The notes under the pieces: generated by a model
Seen by the model: the letters and a program-made list of their open reading frames with translations, nothing else
Told to the model about the DNA's origin: nothing
The model's database searches: none
Part shown: in pieces, positions 1-7,643 of the stretch
How positions within the stretch are numbered: position 1 is the stretch's first letter
Layout: the number at the start of each line of letters is the position of its first letter
Position numbers and translations under genes: made by a program
NCBI GenBank assembly: GCA_004556655.1
Contig: SFGF01000010.1
Coordinates: 1-60,357, forward strand
Direction: 5' to 3'
Source of the DNA: Lachnospiraceae bacterium
GTDB taxonomy: Bacteria > Bacillota > Clostridia > Lachnospirales > Lachnospiraceae
DNA length: 60,357 bases

Positions 1-312
1 ACAAGAATTAGAACATACCTAGGTTCACTTAAATACACGCCAGATGAAATGGAGCATCCTATTCGGGAGTTGTCTGGTGGACAAAAGGCGAAAGTGCTTC
101 TTTTGAGGATGAGTTTAAGTGGTGCGAATGTTCTTATTCTGGATGAGCCTACAAGAAATTTTTCACCATTATCCGGCCCGGTAATAAGAAAAATGCTCCG
201 AGAATTTCCAGGGGCTGTCATTAGCATTTCTCACGATAGAAAGTACATTGAAGAGGTGTGTGATAAAATATATCAGCTAAATCCTAATGGATTACAGTTA
301 ATTAGTGAGTGA
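1..312 (+). CDS. ABC-F type ATPase, C-terminal part only (5' end outside window)
   Basis: The reading frame is open from base 1, so this is the last 103 codons of a longer gene. It shows the second nucleotide-binding domain of an ABC-F (EF-3 like) protein: signature LSGGQ near codon 24, Walker B LILDEPT near codon 46 and the switch histidine in ISHDRK. There is no membrane segment. ABC-F proteins act on the ribosome; some protect it from antibiotics (Lsa, Vga and Msr types), others are housekeeping factors, and this short tail does not decide between them. It neighbours a transposase and a broken comM, which suggests an accessory location. Confident for the family, not for resistance. Confidence 0.85.
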   Translation, partial: TRIRTYLGSLKYTPDEMEHPIRELSGGQKAKVLLLRMSLSGANVLILDEPTRNFSPLSGPVIRKMLREFPGAVISISHDRKYIEEVCDKIYQLNPNGLQLISE

Positions 313-444
313 TAAAAAAGATGAAAGACTGACAACTTCCAGTTTGACGATTTCATATTTGTTGATTATATAGTGTGAATTATCGTTGCTATTTTCTTAA
401 TATAGAGCGTATATAGACATACCAAAACGAGGAGGTATTTCAAT

Positions 445-708
445 ATGCTTTATGTGAGAATAGCAAACGAGGACGGAACTATTTCATTTCATCCGCTTAG
501 AGAAAACAACATCTATGTTCACTGCGAGACTTGTGGCAGCATGGTCCCAGTCGATGATCCCATCAACTTCATAGCGGACATGGCCGACATGGGAATTATC
601 ATGGATGATGCTTTCAATCGATGTGAAAAATGTTCAGAAGAACATTTTGCCTGGGAAGAGGAATACTCAGTTCTGAAAGGTAAAAATAATTCGCACAAAA
701 TGTGCTGA
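445..708 (+). CDS. small Cys-rich hypothetical protein
   Basis: 87 residues starting at ATG after a strong AGGAGG site about 9 bases upstream. Two CxxC pairs, CETC near residue 27 and CEKC near residue 60, suggest a zinc-ribbon-like fold that binds one metal ion; a last Cys is the C-terminal residue. There is no signal peptide or membrane segment. The family is not recognised. It lies between an ABC-F gene tail and a transposase, so it is probably accessory cargo. The coding status rests on the ribosome binding site and the ordered Cys pairs. Confidence 0.6.
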   Translation: MLYVRIANEDGTISFHPLRENNIYVHCETCGSMVPVDDPINFIADMADMGIIMDDAFNRCEKCSEEHFAWEEEYSVLKGKNNSHKMC

Positions 709-711
709 TTT

Positions 712-775
712 CATGTGGATTCCCAAAGGATAGTGTAAAATATAAGAAAAACTTTTTCGCAGAGGAATCCACATG
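712..775 (+). repeat. inverted repeat enclosing the transposase start codon
   Basis: CATGTGGATTCC at 712-723 is repeated exactly in inverted form as GGAATCCACATG at 764-775, with a 40-base AT-rich loop that contains a -10-like TATAAG at 741-746. The right arm includes the transposase start codon (773-775) and part of its GAGG site (762-765), so a transcript entering from upstream could fold and hide the start. Confidence 0.7.
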
Positions 776-2098
776 AGCAGAGAACGAGATCGAATCACTA
801 AGAAAAGGGAGCAGAACCCGGTTATTGAGTGCAATAAAGTTCAGAAAAGATTTTATCCGGAGCTATTTTCAAAGTTTGCAAAGGTAAAGGATCCAAGACA
901 CAGCAGTTACATTGACTATAGCAGTAAGGTGATGCTGGGAACGGTGTATTATAAAGGGATTGCAGGGATTTCCAGCATGCAGGGGATGACCAGGGAATTT
1001 AATAATGATGCGGTTGCAAAAAATCTATACCATTTCATGGGCAGTAATCCAAAGGAATACCTTCCACATGGAGTAACGGTGAATGAATTTCTGGAAAGAC
1101 TTGATCCGTCAGAATTAGAAGAAATCCAGTCCGATATAGTATACCGGATGATCCGCAGAAAGACATTTGATGAAGCAAAAGTGCTTGGGAAATGGCTTGT
1201 TCTGATCGATGGTTCCGAATTGGACGAGGGAAATACGCAGAAGAATGAACAGTATTTAAGCCGATGCTATAACAAGGGAAAAGAAAATGAATTTATAAAA
1301 TATCACCGGAGCGTACTGGAAGCAAAGATTTACTTTGGAAACAACCTGGTATGCAGCATAGCAACGGAAGCCATTGAGAATCCTGCAGATTATAATGAAA
1401 AAAAGCAGAACGAGGAAGAAATCAAACAGGATTGCGAAAGAAAAGCATTTGTAAGGATTGCGGCAAAGATCAAGAAACATTTTCCCAGGCTGCCGCTGTG
1501 TATCGTTGCGGATGGGCTTTATGTAAGTGAAACCGTATTAAAGATCTGCCAGGAAAATGGGTGGGAATATATCATCCGGTATAAGGAAGGCTGTGCACCT
1601 ACGATTGAACAGGAATACCAGGCCATTCCGGAAAAGAACCAGACAGGGAATGCCGAATACGTGAATGGAGTCCTGTTCGGAGACAGGGAAGTAAACGTTC
1701 TGAAGTACAGAGAAACTAAAGTAAAAAAAGGGGAATCCGTCACAACAGAGTTTGCATGGATCACAAGTATGGGGATTACCAATAAAAATGCGGAGAAACT
1801 GGCCAGAGCAGGACGGTGCAGATGGAAAATAGAGAATCAGGGCTTCAACCGTCAAAAGTATTGGCAGGGAAATATAGAGCATGCATGCAGCTGGAATGAA
1901 AGAGCGCAGAAGAACCATTACTTAATGGAACAGATATCGGATTTCATGAAACAGCTCTATGAGTACTTTTATTTGAAGAAAAACGAGATAAAAAAGACAC
2001 AAAAAAATATATCTTCTGAATTGTTAGCAAGCTTTGGACGGCAACTAACAGAAGCAGAAGATATATCAGTTCAACTGAATAAATCAGTCAGCAACTGA
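773..2098 (+). CDS. DDE transposase of an IS4-like superfamily
   Basis: 441 residues, intact. The C-terminal third has the block RCRWKIENQGFNRQK near residue 350, which resembles the W..E..F...K signature around the catalytic Glu of IS4/ISNCY-type DDE transposases, and a candidate catalytic Asp lies in VLIDGSELDE near residue 145. A second candidate Asp lies in CIVADGLYV near residue 246. It would cut and join the ends of its own insertion sequence. The start ATG is inside the right arm of an inverted repeat. Terminal inverted repeats and target duplications could not be identified, so the IS limits are not given. The exact IS family is uncertain. Confidence 0.85.
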   Translation: MSRERDRITKKREQNPVIECNKVQKRFYPELFSKFAKVKDPRHSSYIDYSSKVMLGTVYYKGIAGISSMQGMTREFNNDAVAKNLYHFMGSNPKEYLPHGVTVNEFLERLDPSELEEIQSDIVYRMIRRKTFDEAKVLGKWLVLIDGSELDEGNTQKNEQYLSRCYNKGKENEFIKYHRSVLEAKIYFGNNLVCSIATEAIENPADYNEKKQNEEEIKQDCERKAFVRIAAKIKKHFPRLPLCIVADGLYVSETVLKICQENGWEYIIRYKEGCAPTIEQEYQAIPEKNQTGNAEYVNGVLFGDREVNVLKYRETKVKKGESVTTEFAWITSMGITNKNAEKLARAGRCRWKIENQGFNRQKYWQGNIEHACSWNERAQKNHYLMEQISDFMKQLYEYFYLKKNEIKKTQKNISSELLASFGRQLTEAEDISVQLNKSVSN

Positions 2099-2326
2099 GT
2101 TAATTGTAGCAAAGAAGGTGATGCCTGCCAAGAGGAAAATGCAAAAAATATGAACAAAATTTATCCCACAGGAGTTTCTGTAATCAATTGATGTGGATAA
2201 CCCATTCAAAAATAGAGAGAATGGTGAAAAAAAGCATTTTTATAATATCGGCAGGCTAAAAGATATATTTACCTTTCAATGCTGAGGAATACTGCGAAAG
2301 CTTGACAAGTGAATTATAATAAGAAG

Positions 2327-2366
2327 AAAGAGATATTGACCCTGGCGCGTTGATATCTCTTTTTTC
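2327..2366 (+). terminator. rho-independent terminator after the transposase
   Basis: An AAAGAGATAT / ATATCTCTTT stem with a GC-rich loop is followed by a run of T. It is the only structured element in the 2099-2421 stretch. Confidence 0.7.
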
Positions 2367-2421
2367 GTGAAAGAAAAGACTATGCTGCAACCCTCCATAA
2401 AACGAAGAGTAGCCTAATCCA

Positions 2422-3009
2422 ATGCCCGGATGGAGGGGGTGCATTTCTCGTATTCAGGGGGTGCAAAAGGGGGTGCAACCGTTGGATTGTATCAAAATGG
2501 TAGCCGCCATGAATCCCTGTCCCTGTGGATATTTTCCTGACCGGAACCGCTGCTGTTGTTCAACAGGAGAAATCAGCAGGTATTTGAATCGGATCAGTCA
2601 GCCACTTCTTGACCGAATGGATCTTTGTGCAGAAACCACTACTCCTACCTATGGAGAATTTCGAAATAAAACTAGGGAGAAGATATGGACAACTTCAGAG
2701 ATGCGTGCACAAGTGATTGCTTCTCAAAAAATTCAGCAGGAAAGGTATAGAAAAGAAAAGTTTCAATTTAACGGCGAAATCCCGTCGGATAAAATTGAGA
2801 AATACTGTGTTACGGAATCTGATGCAGAAAAGCTTTTAAAACATGCTTTTTCCAGTTTGGAATTGACAGGGAGAGGCTGCAGCCGAATCCTGAGAGTTGC
2901 GCGGACAGCAGCAGATCTAACCGGAAGCGATATTATCAAAGAAGAACATATGGCAGAAGCGATAGGCTATCGTGCACTGGACAAGCAATACTGGAAATTT
3001 AATCTGTAA
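2422..3009 (+). pseudogene. comM: comM (yifB) 5'-truncated Mg-chelatase-like ATPase
   Basis: The open frame gives 195 residues, but only from about residue 26 (base 2497) does it match the ComM/YifB family: VAAMNPCPCGY, a Cys cluster, then the C-terminal helical domain with SQPLLDRMDL, ELTGRGCSRILRVARTAADL and YRALD. Full-length ComM is about 500 residues, with a lid domain and the Walker A/B ATPase core; those are missing here, and the first 25 codons are unrelated sequence from the junction. ComM is a AAA+ helicase supporting branch migration in natural transformation, and it sits next to dprA in many Firmicutes, as here. The remnant is unlikely to be active. Confidence 0.85.
2435..2477 (+). 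repeat. three copies of GGGGGTGCA at the comM junction
   Basis: Direct copies lie at 2435-2443, 2457-2465 and 2469-2477, immediately left of the point where comM homology begins. Their position suggests the end of a mobile element, for example recombinase binding repeats, but no function is proven. Confidence 0.5.
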
Positions 3010-3058
3010 AGGTTTAGTGAAATGGAGATTTGAGAGCTAAATAAAAAGGAGAGAACAT

Positions 3059-4003
3059 ATGCTGGAAAAAGAGGATAATAAAATCAAAATATACCAAAAG
3101 AACCAAAAGGAATATCCACAGAGACTAAGAATACTTGGAGATATGCCGGATAAACTATATGTGACAGGGCAGATGCCCAAAGATGATATCCCTTCGCTGG
3201 CAATTGTGGGTGCCAGAAACTGCAGTTGTTATGGAAAAAATATGGCATATGAATATGCCAGGGTTTTGGCTGCGATGGGAATTCAGATCATAAGCGGATT
3301 GGCCCGGGGTGTGGATGCGGCAGCTCATGCGGGAGCACTGGCGGGTAAAGGGAAAACGTATGGAATTTTAGGATGCGGGATAGATATCTGTTATCCGGCT
3401 TCCAGTCGAAAATTGTATGAGAACATGAAAATGCAGGGAGGTATTATTTCGGAACTGGATCCGGGAACACCTCCTATGGCTTATCATTTTCCGAGAAGAA
3501 ACCGAATAATCAGCGGGCTTGCTGATGGAGTACTGATCATAGAAGCAAAAGAAAAAAGTGGATCTTTGATTACGGCTGATCTGGCTCTGGAACAGGGAAA
3601 AACAGTATTTGCCTTGCCAGGAAGGGCGGGAGATTTGTTGAGTGAAGGATGTAATCGTCTGATTTATCAGGGAGCGATACCCGCATGGAAACCGGAAATC
3701 ATTTTGGAAGAGATGAAATGGGAGGTTAAAACATGTGTCAGGAAGACAAAACAAAAAGAAAATAAAGGATTAGGACTTGCAAGTGAAGATGATTTGGTGT
3801 ATAGTTGTCTGGATTTGAACCCTAAATCGGTTTCCCTGATTCAGGAGGAAACCGGATTGGCGCCGACCATTCTGATGAGCAGTCTGCTGCGTCTTACAAT
3901 GGAAGGTCTGGCAAAGGAAATATGGAAAAATCACTATATCAGATGTGGGGAGGCAAACATTGGCGAAGTATCTTGTGATCGTAGAATCACCGGCAAAGGT
4001 TAA
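3059..4003 (+). CDS. dprA: DNA processing protein DprA
   Basis: 314 residues from ATG with AAAGGAG 6 bases upstream. It carries the DprA/Smf Rossmann-fold domain: VGARNCSCYGKNMA, ISGLARGVDAAAHAGA near residue 80, GCGIDICYP, SELDPGTPP and FPRRNRIISGLA. The C-terminal part (about 235-290) looks like the winged helix (VSLIQEETGLAPTILMSSLLRL). DprA binds incoming single-stranded DNA and loads RecA during transformation. It follows the broken comM and its 3' end overlaps the topA start by about 44 bases. The last 20 codons, read over the topA start, are not family-like and simply run to the next stop. Confidence 0.95.
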   Translation: MLEKEDNKIKIYQKNQKEYPQRLRILGDMPDKLYVTGQMPKDDIPSLAIVGARNCSCYGKNMAYEYARVLAAMGIQIISGLARGVDAAAHAGALAGKGKTYGILGCGIDICYPASSRKLYENMKMQGGIISELDPGTPPMAYHFPRRNRIISGLADGVLIIEAKEKSGSLITADLALEQGKTVFALPGRAGDLLSEGCNRLIYQGAIPAWKPEIILEEMKWEVKTCVRKTKQKENKGLGLASEDDLVYSCLDLNPKSVSLIQEETGLAPTILMSSLLRLTMEGLAKEIWKNHYIRCGEANIGEVSCDRRITGKG

Positions 4004-6023
4004 GACAGTAAAAAAATTCCTCGGCAGTAATTATGAGGTAGCGGCATCAAACGGACATGTACGCGATTTGCCGAAAAGCCAGATGGGGATAGATATTGAA
4101 AATGATTATGAACCAAAATATATAACGATTCGCGGAAAGGGAGAACTGCTTGCAGGGCTTCGCAAAGCTGCGAAAAAAGCAGATAAAGTTTATCTGGCAA
4201 CTGACCCTGACCGTGAAGGAGAGGCAATTTCCTGGCATCTTTCAAAAGCTTTAAATCTGGATGAGAAAAAGATGCGAAGAATCACCTTCAATGAAATTAC
4301 GAAAAGCGCAGTAAAAGAATCCATCAAGCATGCCCGTGATATTGATATGAATCTGGTAAATGAACAACAGGCACGCAGAATGCTGGATCGTATGGTAGGA
4401 TACCGTATTAGCCCGCTTTTGTGGCAGAAGATAAAAAGAGGCTTGAGCGCGGGGCGAGTGCAATCAGTAGCACTTCGTATTATTGGGGATCGGGAAGACG
4501 AAATTAATGCATTTATTCCTGAAGAATACTGGACTTTAGATGCAATTTTTAATATTCCCGGAGAGAAAAAACCCCTGACCGCTAAATTTTACGGAAAAGA
4601 AAAACAGAAAATAAATATTTCTTCCAAAGAAGAGCTGGATAGAATTTTGAAAGAACTGGAAGGAGCATCCTATATGATCAAGGATGTGAAAAAGGGAGAG
4701 CGCTCGAAAAAGGCACCATTGCCTTTTACTACCAGTACATTGCAGCAGGAGGCAGCAAAAGTTCTGAATTTTTCTACGCAAAAGACGATGCGGCTGGCAC
4801 AGCAGCTCTATGAAGGCGTGGATGTGAAAGGACAGGGGACAGTAGGTTTGATTTCCTATCTGCGTACGGATTCTACCAGAATTTCAGAAGAAGCAGATGC
4901 AATGGCACGAGAATTTGTTGTTTCTCATTATGGAGAACAATATACAGCTGAGTCTGAAAACAGAAAAAAAGAAAAGAAAAATGTACAGGATGCTCATGAA
5001 GCAATCCGCCCTACGGATGTAAATCGTATGCCGGCGCTGATAAAGGAATCTCTTTCCAGAGATCAGCTCCGTTTGTATCAGCTAATATGGAAACGTTTTG
5101 TTGCCAGCAGAATGAAGCCTGCTGTTTATGAGACAACATCTGTGAAAATCAAAGGCGGAGAATATCTTTTCACAGTTGCAGCATCCAAACTGGTTTTTGA
5201 TGGTTTTATGTCCGTGTATGTGCAGGAAGAAGAAGAGAAAGAGCAAAATAATACTCTGGTGAGAGGAATTGATGAGGATACCAAACTGGAATTCTCTTCT
5301 TTCGAAAGTCAGCAGCATTTTACACAGCCGCCTGCACACTATACCGAGGCATCACTGGTAAAGATGCTGGAGGAACTGGGCATCGGAAGACCAAGTACGT
5401 ATGCACCAACGATTACCACGATTCTGGCAAGAAGGTATGTGGTGAAAGAACAAAAGAATTTATATATGACTGAATTGGGCGAAGTAGTAAATCAGATGAT
5501 GAAAAAAGCTTTTCCCAGCATCGTGGATGTAAATTTTACAGCTACACTGGAAGACCTGCTGGATAAAGTGGGTGACGGAACGGTGGACTGGAAAGTGGTC
5601 GTCCGTAATTTCTATCCGGATCTGGATCAGGCTGTGAAAGACGCTGAGAAAGAACTGGATCAGGTGAAACTGGAAGATGAAGTGACGGATGTCATCTGTG
5701 AAAACTGCGGAAGAAATATGGTCATAAAATATGGACCACACGGAAGATTTCTGGCTTGTCCGGGATTTCCGGAGTGCCGTAACACAAAACCATATCTGGA
5801 ACGGATCGGGGTTAAATGTCCGAAATGTGGAAAAGATGTGGTTTTGAAAAAAACGAAAAAAGGACGTAAATATTATGGATGTGAGGATAATCCGGAATGT
5901 GATTTTATGTCCTGGCAAAGACCGTTGGACGAGAAATGTCCGAAATGCGGCGGTTATATGTTAGAAAAAGGAAATAAAAAAGTATGTGCGGATGAGCACT
6001 GCGGTTATGTTGCTGCAAAATAG
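3960..6023 (+). CDS. topA: DNA topoisomerase I
   Basis: About 687 residues. The start is set at TTG 3960, because GGGGAGG at 3947-3953 sits 6 bases upstream and the product then begins MAKYLVIVESPAK as in the family; the GTG at 3945 would put the ribosome site inside the gene. The Toprim domain has the ESPAK Glu and DPDREGEA near residue 81; the catalytic Tyr is about residue 300 in SYLRTDSTRI. The C-terminus from about residue 579 carries three Cys4-type zinc modules, the last ending CADEHCGYVAAK. The enzyme relaxes negative supercoils through a 5'-phosphotyrosine intermediate. The gene overlaps dprA, so the two are probably cotranscribed. Confidence 0.97.
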   Translation: MAKYLVIVESPAKVKTVKKFLGSNYEVAASNGHVRDLPKSQMGIDIENDYEPKYITIRGKGELLAGLRKAAKKADKVYLATDPDREGEAISWHLSKALNLDEKKMRRITFNEITKSAVKESIKHARDIDMNLVNEQQARRMLDRMVGYRISPLLWQKIKRGLSAGRVQSVALRIIGDREDEINAFIPEEYWTLDAIFNIPGEKKPLTAKFYGKEKQKINISSKEELDRILKELEGASYMIKDVKKGERSKKAPLPFTTSTLQQEAAKVLNFSTQKTMRLAQQLYEGVDVKGQGTVGLISYLRTDSTRISEEADAMAREFVVSHYGEQYTAESENRKKEKKNVQDAHEAIRPTDVNRMPALIKESLSRDQLRLYQLIWKRFVASRMKPAVYETTSVKIKGGEYLFTVAASKLVFDGFMSVYVQEEEEKEQNNTLVRGIDEDTKLEFSSFESQQHFTQPPAHYTEASLVKMLEELGIGRPSTYAPTITTILARRYVVKEQKNLYMTELGEVVNQMMKKAFPSIVDVNFTATLEDLLDKVGDGTVDWKVVVRNFYPDLDQAVKDAEKELDQVKLEDEVTDVICENCGRNMVIKYGPHGRFLACPGFPECRNTKPYLERIGVKCPKCGKDVVLKKTKKGRKYYGCEDNPECDFMSWQRPLDEKCPKCGGYMLEKGNKKVCADEHCGYVAAK

Positions 6024-6035
6024 AGTTTGTTTTAG

Positions 6036-6064
6036 GTCCCGGGCGAAAAGTCCGGGACATTTTA
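6036..6064 (+). terminator. topA terminator
   Basis: GTCCCGG at 6036-6042 pairs with CCGGGAC at 6052-6058, followed by ATTTTAT. Confidence 0.8.
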
Positions 6065-6123
6065 TATCATAGGAAAGTCCTCTGCATCGGTGATTAAAGT
6101 GTGCTTGCCCACTTTGTTTCTAC

Positions 6124-6144
6124 TGAATAAATATTCAGAAAACA
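6124..6144. promoter_or_regulatory. overlapping ARG-box-like and CodY-box-like sites upstream of codY
   Basis: TGAATAAATATTCA (6124-6137) fits the ArgR palindrome TGNATWWWWATNCA at every position. AATATTCAGAAAACA (6130-6144) matches 12 of 15 positions of the CodY consensus AATTTTCWGAAAATT. Both lie just upstream of the codY promoter. CodY autoregulation is known in Bacilli; the ArgR link is inference from the motif. Confidence 0.55.
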
Positions 6145-6166
6145 TCCAAAAAATGGGAAAATAGTA

Positions 6167-6195
6167 TTGATATTCGGCAAAGTGCATGATACAAT
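6167..6195 (+). promoter_or_regulatory. codY promoter
   Basis: -35 TTGATA (6167-6172), 17-base spacer, -10 TACAAT (6190-6195); the start codon is 45 bases downstream of the -10 box. Confidence 0.75.
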
Positions 6196-6239
6196 ACCAA
6201 TATATATGAATGAAAAAATAATTTAGAAAGGAGTAGAAG

Positions 6240-7040
6240 ATGAGCGTACAGTTATTGGATAAAACCAGGAAAATCAACAAGTTGTTACACAATAACAGTT
6301 CAACGAAAGTAGTATTTAATGACATTTGTAAAGTTATGATGGAGACACTTGATTCAAATATTCTGGTAATCAGTAAAAAGGGAAAAGTCCTTGGTGTCAG
6401 CCTCTGTCCCGGCGTTGAGGAGATCACGGAGTTGATTGAAGATAAGGTTGGAAGCCACGTAGATCCTCTGTTGAATGACAGATTTTTGAGCGTTTTATCT
6501 ACCAAGGAGAATGTAAATCTTCAGACCCTCGGGTTTGAGGGAGAAAACATTGAGCAATACCGTGCAATCATCAATCCAATTGATATCGCAGGAGAACGTC
6601 TGGGAACAGTATTTATGTATCGGAATTCCGATCAGTATGATATTGAAGATATCATTGTCAGCGAATATGGAACAACTGTCGTAGGACTTGAGATGATGCG
6701 ATCTGTAAATGAAGAGAATGCTGAAGAAGCAAGAAAGGTTCAGGTCGTTAAGTCGGCATTCAGTACTCTTTCTTTCTCTGAATTAGAAGCAATTATTCAT
6801 ATTTTTGACGAACTGGATGGAGATGAAGGAATCCTGGTGGCAAGTAAAATTGCAGACAGAGTGGGAATTACCCGTTCTGTGATTGTTAATGCTCTTCGTA
6901 AGTTTGAGAGTGCAGGGGTAATTGAGTCCAGATCCAGCGGAATGAAAGGAACCTATATCAAAGTTTTAAATGAAGTGATTTTCGATGAACTGGAAGAATT
7001 AAAGAACAGAAAAAATCTGAAAAATTATGAAAAGAATTAA
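6240..7040 (+). CDS. codY: GTP-sensing transcriptional pleiotropic regulator CodY
   Basis: 266 residues, usual family length, ATG with AAAGGAG upstream. An N-terminal GAF-like effector domain (about 1-155) binds branched-chain amino acids and is linked by a long helix to a winged helix-turn-helix near residues 200-245 with the conserved blocks ASKIADRVGITRSVIVNAL and SSGMKGTYIKV. CodY, with GTP and branched-chain amino acids, represses nitrogen and amino-acid metabolism in rich medium. It has its own promoter and terminator, so it is monocistronic here. A CodY-box match and an ARG-box match lie upstream. Identification is firm; autoregulation is inferred from the site. Confidence 0.98.
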   Translation: MSVQLLDKTRKINKLLHNNSSTKVVFNDICKVMMETLDSNILVISKKGKVLGVSLCPGVEEITELIEDKVGSHVDPLLNDRFLSVLSTKENVNLQTLGFEGENIEQYRAIINPIDIAGERLGTVFMYRNSDQYDIEDIIVSEYGTTVVGLEMMRSVNEENAEEARKVQVVKSAFSTLSFSELEAIIHIFDELDGDEGILVASKIADRVGITRSVIVNALRKFESAGVIESRSSGMKGTYIKVLNEVIFDELEELKNRKNLKNYEKN

Positions 7041-7071
7041 GTGGTTTTAAAATTATCAGGTAATACAAAAG

Positions 7072-7104
7072 AAAAGATATCGCGCAAAAGCGGTATCTTT
7101 TTTA
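7072..7104 (+). terminator. codY terminator
   Basis: AGATATCGC at 7075-7083 pairs with GCGGTATCT at 7090-7098 (one G-T wobble), followed by a T run. Confidence 0.85.
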
Positions 7105-7207
7105 TTCAGCACATACTAAAAAATATAAAAAGTGAGATAACGGGAGAAATAATGAGCAAATACAAGATATAGTGGGAAAATGAGAGAAAAATCGGTAAAA
7201 AATGATG

Positions 7208-7236
7208 TTGCTAAATAACACCAAAATCACTAATAT
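7208..7236 (+). promoter_or_regulatory. groESL promoter
   Basis: -35 TTGCTA (7208-7213), 17-base spacer, -10 TAATAT (7231-7236), placed just before the CIRCE operator. Confidence 0.7.
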
Positions 7237-7246
7237 ATGACTATCG

Positions 7247-7273
7247 GTAGCACTCAATGAAAGTGAGTGCTAA
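7247..7273. promoter_or_regulatory. CIRCE operator (HrcA binding site)
   Basis: TAGCACTC (7248-7255), 9-base spacer, GAGTGCTAA (7265-7273) matches the CIRCE inverted repeat except at the first base. HrcA binds CIRCE to repress chaperone operons until heat shock. It lies between the promoter and groES. Confidence 0.95.
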
Positions 7274-7311
7274 TAAATCAAGAGTTTTCATTATATAAGG
7301 AGGCAATAGAT

Positions 7312-7596
7312 ATGAAATTAGTACCATTAGGAGACAGAGTTGTATTAAAACAGATGGTTGCAGAAGAAACTACAAAATCCGGTATTGTACTTCCGGGGCA
7401 GGCACAGGAAAAACCTCAGCAGGCTGAAGTTATCGCAGTTGGACCTGGCGGAGTGGTAGATGGCAAAGAAGTTAAAATGGAAGTTGCAGTTGGAGATCAG
7501 GTGATCTATTCCAAGTATGCAGGAACAGAAGTAAAACTTGATGGAGAAGAGTATATTATAGTAAAACAGAATGATATTCTGGCAGTTGTAAAATAA
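7312..7596 (+). CDS. groES: co-chaperonin GroES
   Basis: 94 residues. The start is ATG 7312, preceded by AAGGAGG at 7297-7303; an upstream in-frame ATG at 7267 lies inside the CIRCE element and is rejected. The product begins MKLVPLGDRVVLKQ and contains the family blocks KSGIVLPGQAQEKPQQAEVIAVGPG and the C-terminal YIIVKQNDILAVV. Seven copies form the lid on the GroEL cage. It is the first gene of a two-gene heat-shock operon under CIRCE. Confidence 0.98.
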   Translation: MKLVPLGDRVVLKQMVAEETTKSGIVLPGQAQEKPQQAEVIAVGPGGVVDGKEVKMEVAVGDQVIYSKYAGTEVKLDGEEYIIVKQNDILAVVK

Positions 7597-7643
7597 AAAT
7601 CACGAAATATTTGAATAATAGATAATCAGGAGGAATGATAATC

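Larger units (their letters stand above)
1..2496. mobile_element. right-hand end of an inserted accessory segment
   Basis: From the left edge to about 2496 the DNA holds an ABC-F gene tail, a small Cys-rich ORF and a DDE transposase, and then changes abruptly into the conserved VAAMNPCPCG region of comM. comM sequence upstream of that point is absent, so an insertion or deletion junction lies at about 2485-2500. The left boundary is outside the window. No integrase is seen and no terminal inverted repeats could be assigned. The stretch 2099-2421 has no gene; it holds a terminator at 2327-2366 and, just beyond it, three copies of GGGGGTGCA. That this is one element is inference. Confidence 0.5.

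Noticed and set aside
2192..2200. Exact DnaA box TGTGGATAA after the transposase
   Set aside because: Single copy; one such 9-mer is expected by chance in a window of this size.
2302..2320. TTGACA near TATAAT before the 2327 terminator
   Set aside because: Spacer is only 7 bases, so it is not a promoter.
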